Assembly: GCF_014837035.1 (NCBI RefSeq)
Contig: NZ_JACSPS010000001.1
Coordinates: forward strand, 676,374 to 740,373
Direction of reading: 5' to 3'
Length of the DNA stretch: 64,000 nt
Origin: Kaistella pullorum
GTDB taxonomy: Bacteria; Bacteroidota; Bacteroidia; Flavobacteriales; Weeksellaceae
In this document: piece after piece, positions 43,480-51,701 of the stretch
Layout: every line of letters starts with the position of its first letter
How positions within the stretch are numbered: the stretch's first letter is position 1
Program-made: the position numbers and the translations under genes
Notes under the pieces: generated by a model
Seen by the model: only the letters and a program-made list of their open reading frames with translations
What the model was told of the DNA's origin: nothing
Databases searched by the model: none

Positions 43480-44334
43480 ATGCTTAACAAACTGGCCGCC
43501 TCCGAACTTGTCTTGAATCCGGATGGCAGTGTGTATCACCTCAACCTTTTACCCGAAGATATCGCAGATAAAATAATCCTGGTTGGAGATCCTGACCGTG
43601 TTCCGAAGGTTTCGAAATATTTTGACAAGGTAGAAATCAAAAAAAACAAACGCGAATTTTATACTCATACTGGCACCTTGCGTGGTGAAAGAATCAGTGT
43701 AATGTCAACCGGAATCGGGACCGAAAATATCGATATCGTGATGAACGAACTCGATGCTTTGGTAAATATCGACCTTAAGGAAAAAGAGTTCAAATCCGAA
43801 CATAAAGCATTGCAGCTGTTTAGGTTAGGCACGTGCGGAAGTGTAAATCCAGATATAGAAGTTGACAATATGTTGGTCACTAAAAATGTGGTCGGTCTTG
43901 ACGGTTTGCTGCATTTTTATCAGGACTACAGTTTCGAAAACGAATTTTCACGAAACTTTTTGGAGAAATTCCCTTACGAAAGGATCAAGCCGATGCTTTA
44001 TTTTGCAGATTGGGCGGAAGATATTTCAGATTATTACAAAGATGCCACATACCACGGCAACACCGCTACCTTCCCTGGTTTTTATGCGCCACAGGGCCGT
44101 CAACTGCGTCTTAAAGCGCTGGATGACAAGTTTTTGGAAACGTTGAATGAACTTGGCGTGACCAATTTCGAAATGGAAACTTCGGCGATATATGGACTTT
44201 CCAAGCTGTTAGGTCATAAAGCTATAACTGTAAATTCAGTAATTGCAAACCGCCGCCGCGGCGAGTTTTCAGCTGATCACCACGCTTCCGAGAAGAATAT
44301 GATCGAGTGGGTGCTGGAGAGAATCATTAAATAA
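43480..44334 (+). CDS. Nucleoside phosphorylase (uridine phosphorylase-like)
   Basis: A 284-residue NP-I family enzyme that splits nucleosides with phosphate. The phosphate-binding start KIILVGDPDRVPKVSKYF, the middle LGTCGSVNPDIEVDNMLV and the sugar-site NFEMETSAIYGLSKLLGH are conserved, closest to uridine phosphorylases. It is longer than E. coli Udp (253). Substrate (uridine, thymidine or purine) cannot be settled by eye. A terminator follows at 44382. Confidence 0.88.
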   Translation: MLNKLAASELVLNPDGSVYHLNLLPEDIADKIILVGDPDRVPKVSKYFDKVEIKKNKREFYTHTGTLRGERISVMSTGIGTENIDIVMNELDALVNIDLKEKEFKSEHKALQLFRLGTCGSVNPDIEVDNMLVTKNVVGLDGLLHFYQDYSFENEFSRNFLEKFPYERIKPMLYFADWAEDISDYYKDATYHGNTATFPGFYAPQGRQLRLKALDDKFLETLNELGVTNFEMETSAIYGLSKLLGHKAITVNSVIANRRRGEFSADHHASEKNMIEWVLERIIK

Positions 44335-44381
44335 TGAATTTGAAATTTGATGATTTGAAATCTCTATTAAACGGTGAATAC

Positions 44382-44412
44382 AAAAAAAAGGAGCCATGAT
44401 GGTTCCTTTTTT
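44382..44412. terminator. Bidirectional terminator between phosphorylase and tag
   Basis: An A-tract and GGAGCC (44390-44395) pair with GGTTCC (44401-44406, one G-T pair), followed by T. It reaches the tag stop codon. The 40 bases before it repeat the unit ATTTGA(A/T). Confidence 0.85.
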
Positions 44413-44971
44413 ATTTTTTTCTGCAATGGCAATCCGCCACGTGATCGTTCACCATTCCGGTAGCCTGCATGTGTGCATACATCACCGTTGAGCCCAAAAA
44501 TTTAAAACCTCGCTTTTTCAGATCTTTCGCGAGGCTATCCGAAATCTCGCTGGTCGCTGGTACGTCTTTTAGTGTTTTTGGATGGTTTACAATCGGTTTT
44601 CCGTCTACAAAACTCCAGATGTATTTTGAGAATGTCCCGAACTCCTGCTGAACTTCCAAAAAACGCTGTGAGTTATTCACCGTGGCTAAAATCTTGAGGC
44701 GGTTGCGCACGATGCCCGCGTCCTGCATGAGTTCTGCGGTTTTTTCCTCATTGTATTGTGCGATTTTTTTATAATTAAAATCATCGAAGGCGGCGCGAAA
44801 CTTTTCACGCTTTTTTAAGATCGTAATCCACGAAAGACCGGCCTGAAAACTTTCAAGTACCAAATATTCAAATATTTTCTGATCATCATACATGGGCACG
44901 CCCCATTCATCATCATGATAATTCCGGTACAGATCATCTTTTTCACACCACGCGCAGCGAATTTTTTCCAT
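44411..44971 (-). CDS. tag: DNA-3-methyladenine glycosylase I
   Basis: A 186-residue Tag enzyme that removes 3-methyladenine from DNA. The start MEKIRCAWCEKDDLYRNYHD contains the N-terminal zinc-ligand cysteine, and HADCHCRKK-type C-terminal residues (VNDHVADCHCRKK) supply the others. The core LESFQAGLSWITILKKREKF and a glutamate in the base pocket are typical. A -7 box on the minus strand lies at 44983-44990. Single-gene unit. Confidence 0.95.
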   Translation of the reverse strand: MEKIRCAWCEKDDLYRNYHDDEWGVPMYDDQKIFEYLVLESFQAGLSWITILKKREKFRAAFDDFNYKKIAQYNEEKTAELMQDAGIVRNRLKILATVNNSQRFLEVQQEFGTFSKYIWSFVDGKPIVNHPKTLKDVPATSEISDSLAKDLKKRGFKFLGSTVMYAHMQATGMVNDHVADCHCRKK

Positions 44972-44982
44972 TCTTTTTTATT

Positions 44983-44990
44983 CAAATTTA
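44983..44990 (-). promoter_or_regulatory. -7 box before tag
   Basis: Minus-strand TAAATTTG matches TAnnTTTG 11 bases before the tag ATG. The -33 TTG (45006-45008) is 15 bases away, shorter than usual. Confidence 0.45.
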
Positions 44991-45162
44991 AAAATTTAAC
45001 AGAATCAATTTAAAATATTTAAAACTGGTCATTAATTTAATCATATTGGCTTTATGTTAAGAATAATTTAACTTTTCATTAAATGGTTAAGGAATAGAAA
45101 TTGATAAACAGTAAACATCAAATTTCATTTTTCATTCATTAATCACAAAAAGATAATTAATT

Positions 45163-45462
45163 ATGGACAGACAAGATTACAACGACGCCGAAAGAGCAGT
45201 CGATCAGACAAAGTGGACAGTAAACGATTATGCAGACCGTGCGAAAGATTACATTCGTGAAGAAAAAAGAAATAATCGTGTAGCAACAAGCGAAGGCTGG
45301 ATGGCCCGCGCGAAAGAAAACATCAGAGATGCCTGGGAAGATACCAAAGATGCGGTATCTGATGCCTGGGAAAAAACCAAAGACTGGACAGATGACGCTG
45401 CCGATGATGTGAAAGACGCGGGGGAAGATGTAAGAGCTGAATGGAGAAAGAGCACCAACTAA
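45163..45462 (+). CDS. Small hydrophilic protein with LEA-like 11-residue repeats
   Basis: A 99-residue, highly charged protein with no signal or membrane segment. Residues 56-88 are three 11-residue repeats, DAWEDTKDAVS / DAWEKTKDWTD / DAADDVKDAGE, with a partial fourth. This is the pattern of group 3 LEA and YtxH/CsbD-like stress proteins that form amphipathic helices. Tryptophans at the same helical face (W57, W68, W73) could dip into a membrane. Function unknown; desiccation or osmotic protection is inference. The ~190-base upstream region is AT-rich; no consensus promoter was found. Confidence 0.75.
   Translation: MDRQDYNDAERAVDQTKWTVNDYADRAKDYIREEKRNNRVATSEGWMARAKENIRDAWEDTKDAVSDAWEKTKDWTDDAADDVKDAGEDVRAEWRKSTN
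45328..45426 (+). repeat. Three 33-bp tandem units encoding 11-residue repeats
   Basis: Units start at 45328, 45361 and 45394. Units 1 and 2 share GATGCCTGGGAA and ACCAAAGA; unit 3 has diverged. A partial fourth starts at 45427. Confidence 0.8.
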
Positions 45463-45486
45463 TCATAATTTCATATAGTTAGATGT

Positions 45487-45515
45487 GGGAACCAAGAAAT
45501 TGGTTCCCTTTTTTT
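45487..45515 (+). terminator. Terminator after the LEA-like gene
   Basis: GGGAACCAA (45487-45495) pairs with TTGGTTCCC (45500-45508) around a GAAA tetraloop, followed by seven T. Confidence 0.95.
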
Positions 45516-45537
45516 ATGCTTTGAGCAATAAAAATTC

Positions 45538-45545
45538 TAAATTTG
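45538..45545 (+). promoter_or_regulatory. -7 box before fabI
   Basis: TAAATTTG fits the consensus, ending 21 bases before the ATG. The nearest TTTG (45520-45523) is only 14 bases away. Confidence 0.5.
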
Positions 45546-45566
45546 TGAGAAATAATAACGATTACT

Positions 45567-46382
45567 ATGTCATACGGATTACTACAAGGGAAGAAAGGAA
45601 TTATTTTCGGCGCACTGAACGATCAGTCAATTGCCTGGAAAGTGGCAGAAAGATGCCATGAAGAAGGTGCGGAATTTATCCTGTCTAATGCTCCTATTGC
45701 AATGAGAATGGGCGAAATCGACGAACTCGCGAAGAAAACGGGATCGGACGTTGTGCCTGCAGATGCAACATCAGTGGAAGATCTCGAAAAACTGTTTGCG
45801 CATGCTCAGGAAAAATACGGGAAAATAGACTTCATCCTTCATTCCATCGGTATGTCTGTGAACATCAGAAAAGGAAAAGCTTACACCGACCTCAATTACG
45901 ATTTCCTTGAAAAAGGCTGGGATGTTTCTTCGGTTTCATTCCACAAAGTGATGAAAGCGGCCTGGGACAAAGACATCATGAACGAGTGGGGATCTATTCT
46001 TGCCCTTACGTACATCGCTGCACAGCGCACCTTCCCGAATTATGGTGATATGGCCGACAACAAATCTTATCTTGAAAGCATCGCCAGAAGTTTCGGTTAC
46101 TATTGGGGCGAGCGCAAAGTGCGCGTGAACACCATTTCTCAGTCGCCAGTGATGACTAAAGCGGGTGCGGGTGTGAAAGGAATCAGCGGGTTTTTTAATT
46201 TCGCTGACAGCATGTCGCCACTCGGAAATGCCGATGCGATGGATTGTGCGAACTATTGCGTGAGTATGTTCTCTGACCTGACGAGAAAAGTGACGATGCA
46301 GAACCTTTTCCACGACGGAGGATTCAGTAATACAGGAGTTTCACAGAAAATCGTGGACAAATTTGAAGATTTCGAAGGTTAA
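45567..46382 (+). CDS. fabI: Enoyl-[acyl-carrier-protein] reductase (NADH)
   Basis: A 271-residue FabI, the last step of each fatty-acid elongation cycle and the target of triclosan. Seen: GIIFGALNDQSIAWKVA at the cofactor site, DFILHSIGM, and the catalytic Y...Y-x6-K series in LTYIAAQRTFPNYGDMADNKS. The C-terminal HDGGFSNTGVS is typical. It stands alone between two strong terminators. Confidence 0.96.
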   Translation: MSYGLLQGKKGIIFGALNDQSIAWKVAERCHEEGAEFILSNAPIAMRMGEIDELAKKTGSDVVPADATSVEDLEKLFAHAQEKYGKIDFILHSIGMSVNIRKGKAYTDLNYDFLEKGWDVSSVSFHKVMKAAWDKDIMNEWGSILALTYIAAQRTFPNYGDMADNKSYLESIARSFGYYWGERKVRVNTISQSPVMTKAGAGVKGISGFFNFADSMSPLGNADAMDCANYCVSMFSDLTRKVTMQNLFHDGGFSNTGVSQKIVDKFEDFEG

Positions 46383-46400
46383 TTCCTTCAATTATAAATA

Positions 46401-46435
46401 AAAAATTCCGCTTTTTCAGAAGCGGAATTTTTTTT
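46401..46435 (+). terminator. Terminator after fabI
   Basis: AAATTCCGCTT (46403-46413) pairs with AAGCGGAATTT (46420-46430), followed by a T-tract; it also flanks the stop of the converging M28 gene. Confidence 0.93.
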
Positions 46436-47777
46436 ATCTCGAAACCTGCGGAATCACAGGAAGACTTTCGTTGCCGTTTTCGGAAACGCTTTGCACCGCA
46501 AACAGGAAATTATCTTTCGAATACAGAACTGTAGCGGAAGTTTCTGTGGTGAAAATTTTTTTAGTCCAAACCGGGCTGCTGGTCTCGCGGATCAGGATAT
46601 TATATCCTTTTACCTTCCCAATTTCGGGTTTTTCCCAGCGCAGCGCCGTACTGTTGGTAAGTTCCCGCACATCCATCTTTACGTTCATCGGTTGTTGCGG
46701 AGACTTTGCGAGATTCGCCAAAACCGCTACGTTCACTTCGGTATTTGTCTTTAAATAATCGAAGTCCATGAATTTAATTAAATCCCCGTACTGTTTGCCA
46801 TTTTCCAGTTTGATATCCTGATGTTGGTGATCGTAATTCTCAAACCAATCCGTCAGCCGCACAGCCGTAAAACCGTGATTGACAAACGGTGTATGATCGC
46901 CACCACGCAGAAATCTGTCGTTACGGTAAATCAGTTTAATATCAATATCTTTCACATAGCGTTCACCGGTTTCTTTGGTATAACGCGCCAGTTGCCGTGC
47001 CCCACCGTCGTTTTCAAGTCCGAGTGCTCGCAGTCCGGCCGCAGCTTTTTCTGTATCAATCGCAGGCAATCCCTCACTGAAAACCCGCAGTTTAGGTTTT
47101 TCGCCTTTATTGGTCTGATCAAAACTGTTATTGCCAATCATGTCATTATTCAAAACTGCTAAAACCTGCCAGTTTTCGTTTTTCGCCTGATCAGCAAGCA
47201 TTTTAGCACCCAAAAGTCCTTGTTCTTCGCCGGATACTGCCACAAAAAGAATTGATGCGGGAAATTTTGATGTACTTAGGACACGCGCTGCTTCAATTAC
47301 CGCAGCAACGCCACTCGCATCATCATTCGCGCCGGGCGCGTCACTTTGTGCGTCCATCACGTCGGAAACGCGTGAATCGAGATGTCCGGACATGATGATG
47401 ATCCGTTTGTCATTCGGGTCCGTACCTTTCAGAAGCGCGATGGCGTTTCCAAGATTGGTAACCTTGTTAATCCGTTTTCCATCCGGTTGCAGATCCTGAT
47501 TTTGAAGATAGACTTCCATCCGCCCTCCGGAATTTTTTGCATAATGCCGAAATTTCGCTAACACCCAGTTCCTGGCTGCCCCTATTCCTCTTTTTGGGTC
47601 TGTAGTAGAGCTCATGGTATGACGCGTGCCGAAACTTACCATCTTTTCTACGTTTGCGCGTAGGGAATCTTTGTTTGCGTTTTTCACAAAATCGCTGATT
47701 TGCGGATCAACTACAGGTTGCTGGGCTTTTAGATGGCTGCAGCACAGCAGGATTATTAAAGGAACTAATTTTTTCAT
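46434..47777 (-). CDS. Secreted M28 aminopeptidase with C-terminal Fn3-like domain
   Basis: A 447-residue exported metallopeptidase (signal KKLVPLIILLCCSHLKAQ). Zinc ligands are in SGHLDSRV, GANDDASGVAAV, SGEEQGLLGAK and later HTPFVNHGFTAV, as in M28 aminopeptidases. The last ~90 residues (residues ~350-440: LRWEKPEIGKVKGYNILIRE) look like a fibronectin type III domain. Length and layout fit flavobacterial secreted aminopeptidases. Its ATG overlaps the threonine aldolase stop (ATGA), so the two are coupled. Confidence 0.9.
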   Translation of the reverse strand: MKKLVPLIILLCCSHLKAQQPVVDPQISDFVKNANKDSLRANVEKMVSFGTRHTMSSTTDPKRGIGAARNWVLAKFRHYAKNSGGRMEVYLQNQDLQPDGKRINKVTNLGNAIALLKGTDPNDKRIIIMSGHLDSRVSDVMDAQSDAPGANDDASGVAAVIEAARVLSTSKFPASILFVAVSGEEQGLLGAKMLADQAKNENWQVLAVLNNDMIGNNSFDQTNKGEKPKLRVFSEGLPAIDTEKAAAGLRALGLENDGGARQLARYTKETGERYVKDIDIKLIYRNDRFLRGGDHTPFVNHGFTAVRLTDWFENYDHQHQDIKLENGKQYGDLIKFMDFDYLKTNTEVNVAVLANLAKSPQQPMNVKMDVRELTNSTALRWEKPEIGKVKGYNILIRETSSPVWTKKIFTTETSATVLYSKDNFLFAVQSVSENGNESLPVIPQVSR

Positions 47778-48805
47778 TTTAAATTTTTTATTTCTGCAAT
47801 GAATTTATCTACCATTTCATCCGGAGTTGCCCAGGAAGTAAGTATCCTGATGGCTGCGCATCCGTCGTCGAGTTTCTTCCAAATGTAAAAATCAAAGTTA
47901 TCAGAAAGTGCGTTAATTTGTTCCTGCGTAAGGATTGGGAAAATTTGGTTGGTGAAAGTTTCGGACAGCATTTCGCAGCCTGCATCCCGAAAAGCTGATT
48001 TTAGTTTCATCGCCTGTTGGTTTGCATGTGCAGCTAATTCGTAATATAAACCGTCGCGAAACAGCTCCTGGAACTGTATTCCCAACAAACGGCCCTTTGC
48101 AAGCAGTGCACCTTTTTGCTTTAAGTGATAGCCAAATTCATCCTGCAGCGCAATGTTATTGATGATAATCGCTTCGCCGATCAGCGCGCCGTTTTTAGTT
48201 CCGCCCAAATAAAATGCGTCGGTATAGTTTGCGATGTCTTTTAAACTTAAATCATTGTTGTTGGTCATCAATGCGTTGCCAAGTCGTGCGCCGTCCATAA
48301 ACAGGAAGAGGTTTTTGTCCCGGCAGAATGTATACAGATCTTTCAGTTCATTTTTCAAGTAATGCGTCCCGATCTCCGTGGAGTTCGAAATATAAACCAA
48401 TTTTTGCTTCACCTGATGCGGAATATTCTGATGCGCATCAATCACTTTCTGGATATCCTCAGGTTTCAGCTTTCCGTCTTCGCTGTAAATCCCATGAACT
48501 TTATGGCCGGTAGCTTCTATCGCGCCGCTTTCATTGGTGAAAATATGCCCGGTATCGGCGGCCACCACACTTTCGTGCGGTTTTAAGAAAGCTGAGATTG
48601 CGATCAGGTTGGCTTGGGTTCCGCCCGAAACAAAATGAACGGCAGAATTTTCACTTTCCATTTGCAGCTTTATCAGTTGCTGTGCTTTCAGCGAGTAATC
48701 ATCAAGGCCATAGCCGTTCTGCTGGAAAAGATTTGTGCGTGCAAGCGCCTCCAGCACCCGTGGATGCGCACCTTCAGCGTAATCGTTTTTAAATGAATAT
48801 TTCAT
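47774..48805 (-). CDS. Low-specificity L-threonine aldolase
   Basis: A 343-residue PLP-dependent enzyme of the beta-eliminating lyase/threonine aldolase family, splitting threonine or allo-threonine to glycine and acetaldehyde. PLP lysine: K204 in YLGGTKNGALIG. The phosphate-binding start VHFVSGGTQANLIAISAFL and FLFMDGARLGNAL are clear. Residues 1-10 (MKYSFKNDYAEGAHP) match the family start. It leads the M28 gene and is preceded by a 329-base intergenic region. Confidence 0.92.
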   Translation of the reverse strand: MKYSFKNDYAEGAHPRVLEALARTNLFQQNGYGLDDYSLKAQQLIKLQMESENSAVHFVSGGTQANLIAISAFLKPHESVVAADTGHIFTNESGAIEATGHKVHGIYSEDGKLKPEDIQKVIDAHQNIPHQVKQKLVYISNSTEIGTHYLKNELKDLYTFCRDKNLFLFMDGARLGNALMTNNNDLSLKDIANYTDAFYLGGTKNGALIGEAIIINNIALQDEFGYHLKQKGALLAKGRLLGIQFQELFRDGLYYELAAHANQQAMKLKSAFRDAGCEMLSETFTNQIFPILTQEQINALSDNFDFYIWKKLDDGCAAIRILTSWATPDEMVDKFIAEIKNLK

Positions 48806-49062
48806 TGATTTATATAAGTATTACCCAGCAATAATTATAAACAAAATAATTAACTAGTTATTTTCAGTGGTATAAATGTAGGATAAAAATCGGGTTTTTT
48901 AGCGGTGATGAATCAGTTGAATAACTGTGGATTCTCTACAAAAATGGGTGAATTTTGTGATAGAAAATTTGCCCCCTAAAAAAAACTAATAACCAGTTTT
49001 CCGATGTAAACGTGATATAAGGGTAAATGGCATCCATCCTATGTGTTTTAAGGGTTATGCGG
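48806..49062. other. AT-rich intergenic region; possible small-RNA gene
   Basis: No protein gene is visible between the threonine aldolase start and the DtxR-type gene. The sequence is AT-rich with a stretch around 48960-49055 that contains GCCCCC, ATGGCATCCAT (a small palindrome) and the two related strings ATAAGGGTAAATGG and TTAAGGGTTATGC. It ends at an intrinsic terminator that has no upstream plus-strand gene. No full promoter was recognised. Confidence 0.35.
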
Positions 49063-49088
49063 CGCGCTTCAATGAAGCGCGTTTTTTT
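49063..49088 (+). terminator. Orphan plus-strand terminator
   Basis: CGCGCTTC (49063-49070) pairs with GAAGCGCG (49074-49081) around AAT, then seven T. The nearest upstream plus-strand gene is fabI, 2.6 kb away and already terminated. Confidence 0.85.
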
Positions 49089-49106
49089 ATGTTTAGATTT
49101 AATTGT

Positions 49107-49114
49107 TAGATTTG
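49107..49114 (+). promoter_or_regulatory. -7 box before the DtxR-type gene
   Basis: TAGATTTG matches TAnnTTTG 20 bases before the ATG; it follows directly on the orphan terminator. Confidence 0.5.
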
Positions 49115-49134
49115 TACAGGAAATTATCTAATAT

Positions 49135-49791
49135 ATGCTGTCTCTTACCGAGGAAAACTACCTTAAAGCAATCTTTCATCTCACCACCACCGAAAATACC
49201 GTGACTGTAAATGAGATCAGCAAATTCCTGAATGTGAAAATGCCCAGTGTGAACAATATGATGAAAAAGTTCGCAACCAGAAAATGGGTTATTTATGAAA
49301 GTTATAAACCGATCGAAATAACCTCGGAAGGTAAAAGACAGGCCGCGCAAATTGTAAGAAAACACCGGCTGACAGAGATGTTTTTGGTTGAAAAAATGAA
49401 TTTTGGCTGGGAAAACGTCCATGAAATTGCAGAGCAACTTGAACATATACATTCAGAGGAATTTTTTGATAAGATGGATGAACTGCTCAATTTTCCCAAA
49501 TATGACCCGCACGGCGAACCGATTCCCGATAAAGACGGCGTCATTATCGCGCAGGACCTGCTGAAGCTCAGCGAGTGCAGCACCGGAAAGGTATTTATTT
49601 TCACGTCGGTCACCATAAGCGACGACGATTTTCTGACCTATCTGACAGAAAAAAAACTGGAACTGGGAAAAGAAATCGAAATCCTTCTGATTGAAAGGTA
49701 TGACCGGTCGATGACCGTTCGAATTGGCGATGAGCAGGCGATTCTAAGCAAGATTATCTGCGAGAAAATCCTGGTGAAAGAGCGCCTGTAG
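49135..49791 (+). CDS. DtxR/MntR-family metal-dependent regulator
   Basis: A 218-residue metalloregulator. The winged helix (MLSLTEENYLKAIFHL, FLNVKMPSVNNMMKKFA) is followed by the dimer/metal domain (HRLTEMFLVEKMNFGWENVH, EIAEQLEHIHSEEFFDKMDE) and a C-terminal FeoA/SH3-like domain (~residues 140-215). Metal-ligand positions (glutamate, histidines) are present as in MntR/IdeR. It should repress metal uptake genes when Mn2+ or Fe2+ is plentiful; the regulon is not in this window. A hairpin (CGCCTG/CAGGCG, 49783-49801) spans its stop codon. Confidence 0.92.
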   Translation: MLSLTEENYLKAIFHLTTTENTVTVNEISKFLNVKMPSVNNMMKKFATRKWVIYESYKPIEITSEGKRQAAQIVRKHRLTEMFLVEKMNFGWENVHEIAEQLEHIHSEEFFDKMDELLNFPKYDPHGEPIPDKDGVIIAQDLLKLSECSTGKVFIFTSVTISDDDFLTYLTEKKLELGKEIEILLIERYDRSMTVRIGDEQAILSKIICEKILVKERL

Positions 49792-49805
49792 CAAGCAGGC
49801 GGGCT

Positions 49806-49837
49806 TTTGGCACATTGCGGCAATTGGCTTAACTTTG
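49806..49837 (+). promoter_or_regulatory. pruA promoter, full consensus
   Basis: TTTG (49806-49809), 20-base spacer, TAACTTTG (49830-49837). It places transcription start near 49843 and supports the ATG at 49879. Confidence 0.75.
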
Positions 49838-49878
49838 TGCATAACATTCTAATATTAATCGTAAAAAAATTTAAAGAT

Positions 49879-51504
49879 ATGAGTAAAGCAATCTCTCAGG
49901 TACCGTTTGCTGTGAATGAGCCGGTAAGAGCTTACGAGCCCGGATCTCCCGAGGTGAAATCGCTTATTTCCACGTATAAGAAAATGTGGAGCGAAAAATG
50001 GGAAATCCCGATGTTCATTAATGGCCAGGCAGTAACAACTGATGAAAAAGTTGCTATATCATCGCCGCAGGATCACAAACACGACCTTGGCTTTTACTAT
50101 AAAGGTACGATGCAGCACGTAGACGATGCTATCAATACAGCGTTGGCTGCAAAAGAAAAATGGAACAAACTGGGCTGGGAGCACCGCGCAGCGATTTTTC
50201 TTAAGGCTGCAGAACTTATTGCCGGGCCATACAGAGACCGTCTGAATGCTGCGACGATGATCGGGCAAAGTAAAAACGTTCATCAGGCTGAGATCGATGC
50301 AGCCTGTGAGTTTATTGATTTTCTGCGCTACAATGTGGAATTCATGACCGAGATTTACTCAGAACAGCCGGTTTCTGACGCGGGTATCTGGAATCGTTCA
50401 GAATACCGTCCGCTCGAAGGTTTTTGCTTTGCTGTAACGCCGTTCAACTTTACCGCTATTGCCGGAAATCTGCCAACATGTATGGCAATGATGGGCAATG
50501 TGGTGGTTTGGAAACCTTCAAACAGCCAGGTTCTTTCAGCGCAGGTTATCATGGAAGTTTTAATTGAAGCCGGGCTTCCTGCAGGTGTAATCAACCTGAT
50601 TTTTACAGACGGTAAAGAAACTGCAGAGAAAGTACTCGCACATCCTGATTTTGCTGGTCTGCATTTTACAGGTTCAACCTCCGTATTCCAGGGAATGTGG
50701 AAGATGATCGGTGATAACATCCATAATTATAAAACCTACCCAAGAATTGTAGGTGAAACCGGCGGAAAAGATTTCGTTATGGTTCACCATACCGCAAATC
50801 CTGCTGCTGTAGCAACCGCTTTGGTGCGTGGCGCATTTGAGTATCAAGGCCAGAAATGTTCTGCTGCTTCACGTGCTTATATCCCAAAATCGCTTTGGGC
50901 TGAAGTAAAAGAAATCATGGGTGCGCAACTTAAAACTGTGAAGATGGGAAGTCCGGAAGATCCTTCGAATTTCGTGAACGCGGTAATCCACGAAGCTTCT
51001 TTCAAAAAATGCAAAGGCTATATCGAACGTGCAGCACAGGCTTCGGACGCAACTGTAATCTTTGGCGGTAAATGCGATGACAGCAAAGGCTGGTTCGTGG
51101 AGCCGACGGTGATTGAAACTACAAATCCTCAGTACGAATCTGTTTGCGAAGAAATCTTCGGACCAATTCTTACGGTTTACGTCTATGAAGATGCGAAGTG
51201 GGCAGAAACACTGAAACTGGTAGATCAAACGTCTATCTATTCACTTACAGGTTCCATTTTCGCGCAGGACCGTTACGCAATCGAGGAAGCATATAACGCA
51301 CTGGAGAACGCTGCCGGAAATTTCTACATCAATGACAAACCAACCGGAGCGGTTGTGGGTCAGCAGCCATTCGGCGGAGCCAGAGCTTCAGGAACAAATG
51401 ATAAGGCCGGTTCAAAAATGAACCTTTTGCGCTGGACTTCTGTACGAAGCATTAAGGAAACTTTTGTTTCTCCAAAAGATTACAAATACCCTTATTTGGG
51501 ATAA
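49879..51504 (+). CDS. pruA: L-glutamate gamma-semialdehyde (1-pyrroline-5-carboxylate) dehydrogenase
   Basis: A 541-residue aldehyde dehydrogenase that oxidises glutamate semialdehyde to glutamate in proline catabolism. The P5CDH signature is seen: VTPFNFTAIAGNLPTCMAMM, GETGGKDFVMVH with the general base glutamate (~293) and FEYQGQKCSAASRAY with catalytic C327. It ends in the mitochondrial/flavobacterial-type tail SPKDYKYPYLG. An in-frame earlier start at 49807 would precede the promoter and is rejected. putA is not adjacent. Confidence 0.95.
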   Translation: MSKAISQVPFAVNEPVRAYEPGSPEVKSLISTYKKMWSEKWEIPMFINGQAVTTDEKVAISSPQDHKHDLGFYYKGTMQHVDDAINTALAAKEKWNKLGWEHRAAIFLKAAELIAGPYRDRLNAATMIGQSKNVHQAEIDAACEFIDFLRYNVEFMTEIYSEQPVSDAGIWNRSEYRPLEGFCFAVTPFNFTAIAGNLPTCMAMMGNVVVWKPSNSQVLSAQVIMEVLIEAGLPAGVINLIFTDGKETAEKVLAHPDFAGLHFTGSTSVFQGMWKMIGDNIHNYKTYPRIVGETGGKDFVMVHHTANPAAVATALVRGAFEYQGQKCSAASRAYIPKSLWAEVKEIMGAQLKTVKMGSPEDPSNFVNAVIHEASFKKCKGYIERAAQASDATVIFGGKCDDSKGWFVEPTVIETTNPQYESVCEEIFGPILTVYVYEDAKWAETLKLVDQTSIYSLTGSIFAQDRYAIEEAYNALENAAGNFYINDKPTGAVVGQQPFGGARASGTNDKAGSKMNLLRWTSVRSIKETFVSPKDYKYPYLG

Positions 51505-51525
51505 AATTCATGTCAAAATAATTTA

Positions 51526-51552
51526 AACTCTGTCGTTTTGGCAGAGTTTTTT
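51526..51552 (+). terminator. Terminator after pruA
   Basis: AACTCTGTC (51526-51534) pairs with GGCAGAGTT (51540-51548, one G-T pair), then T. Confidence 0.85.
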
Positions 51553-51644
51553 GTTTTAAGGTTGACAGTTCACAATTTCAAAAAATACAGGTTTGACCGA
51601 GCCCAGACTTAATTAACAAATTTTTGTGAAGCGATAAATTGACG

Positions 51645-51659
51645 TGGCACAGTTTTTAC
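51645..51659 (+). promoter_or_regulatory. Possible sigma-54 promoter
   Basis: TGGCAC (51645-51650), 5-base spacer, TTAC (51656-51659): the -24 element is perfect, the -12 element differs from TTGC by one base. Start of transcription would be ~30 bases before the YtxH-like gene. No classic -7 box is evident here. Confidence 0.35.
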
Positions 51660-51701
51660 AAGTAATTGGATAACAAAATATTAATTATAAAACTTAAAAT
51701 T

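Noticed and set aside
44335-44381. Repeats of ATTTGA(A/T) after the nucleoside phosphorylase gene
   Set aside because: Low-complexity AT-rich sequence, too short and irregular for an element of its own; no gene or fold is supported.
49783-49801. Hairpin CGCCTG/CAGGCG over the stop codon of the DtxR-type gene
   Set aside because: Possible terminator, but only four T follow and the pruA -33 element begins within them; left as part of the gene entry.
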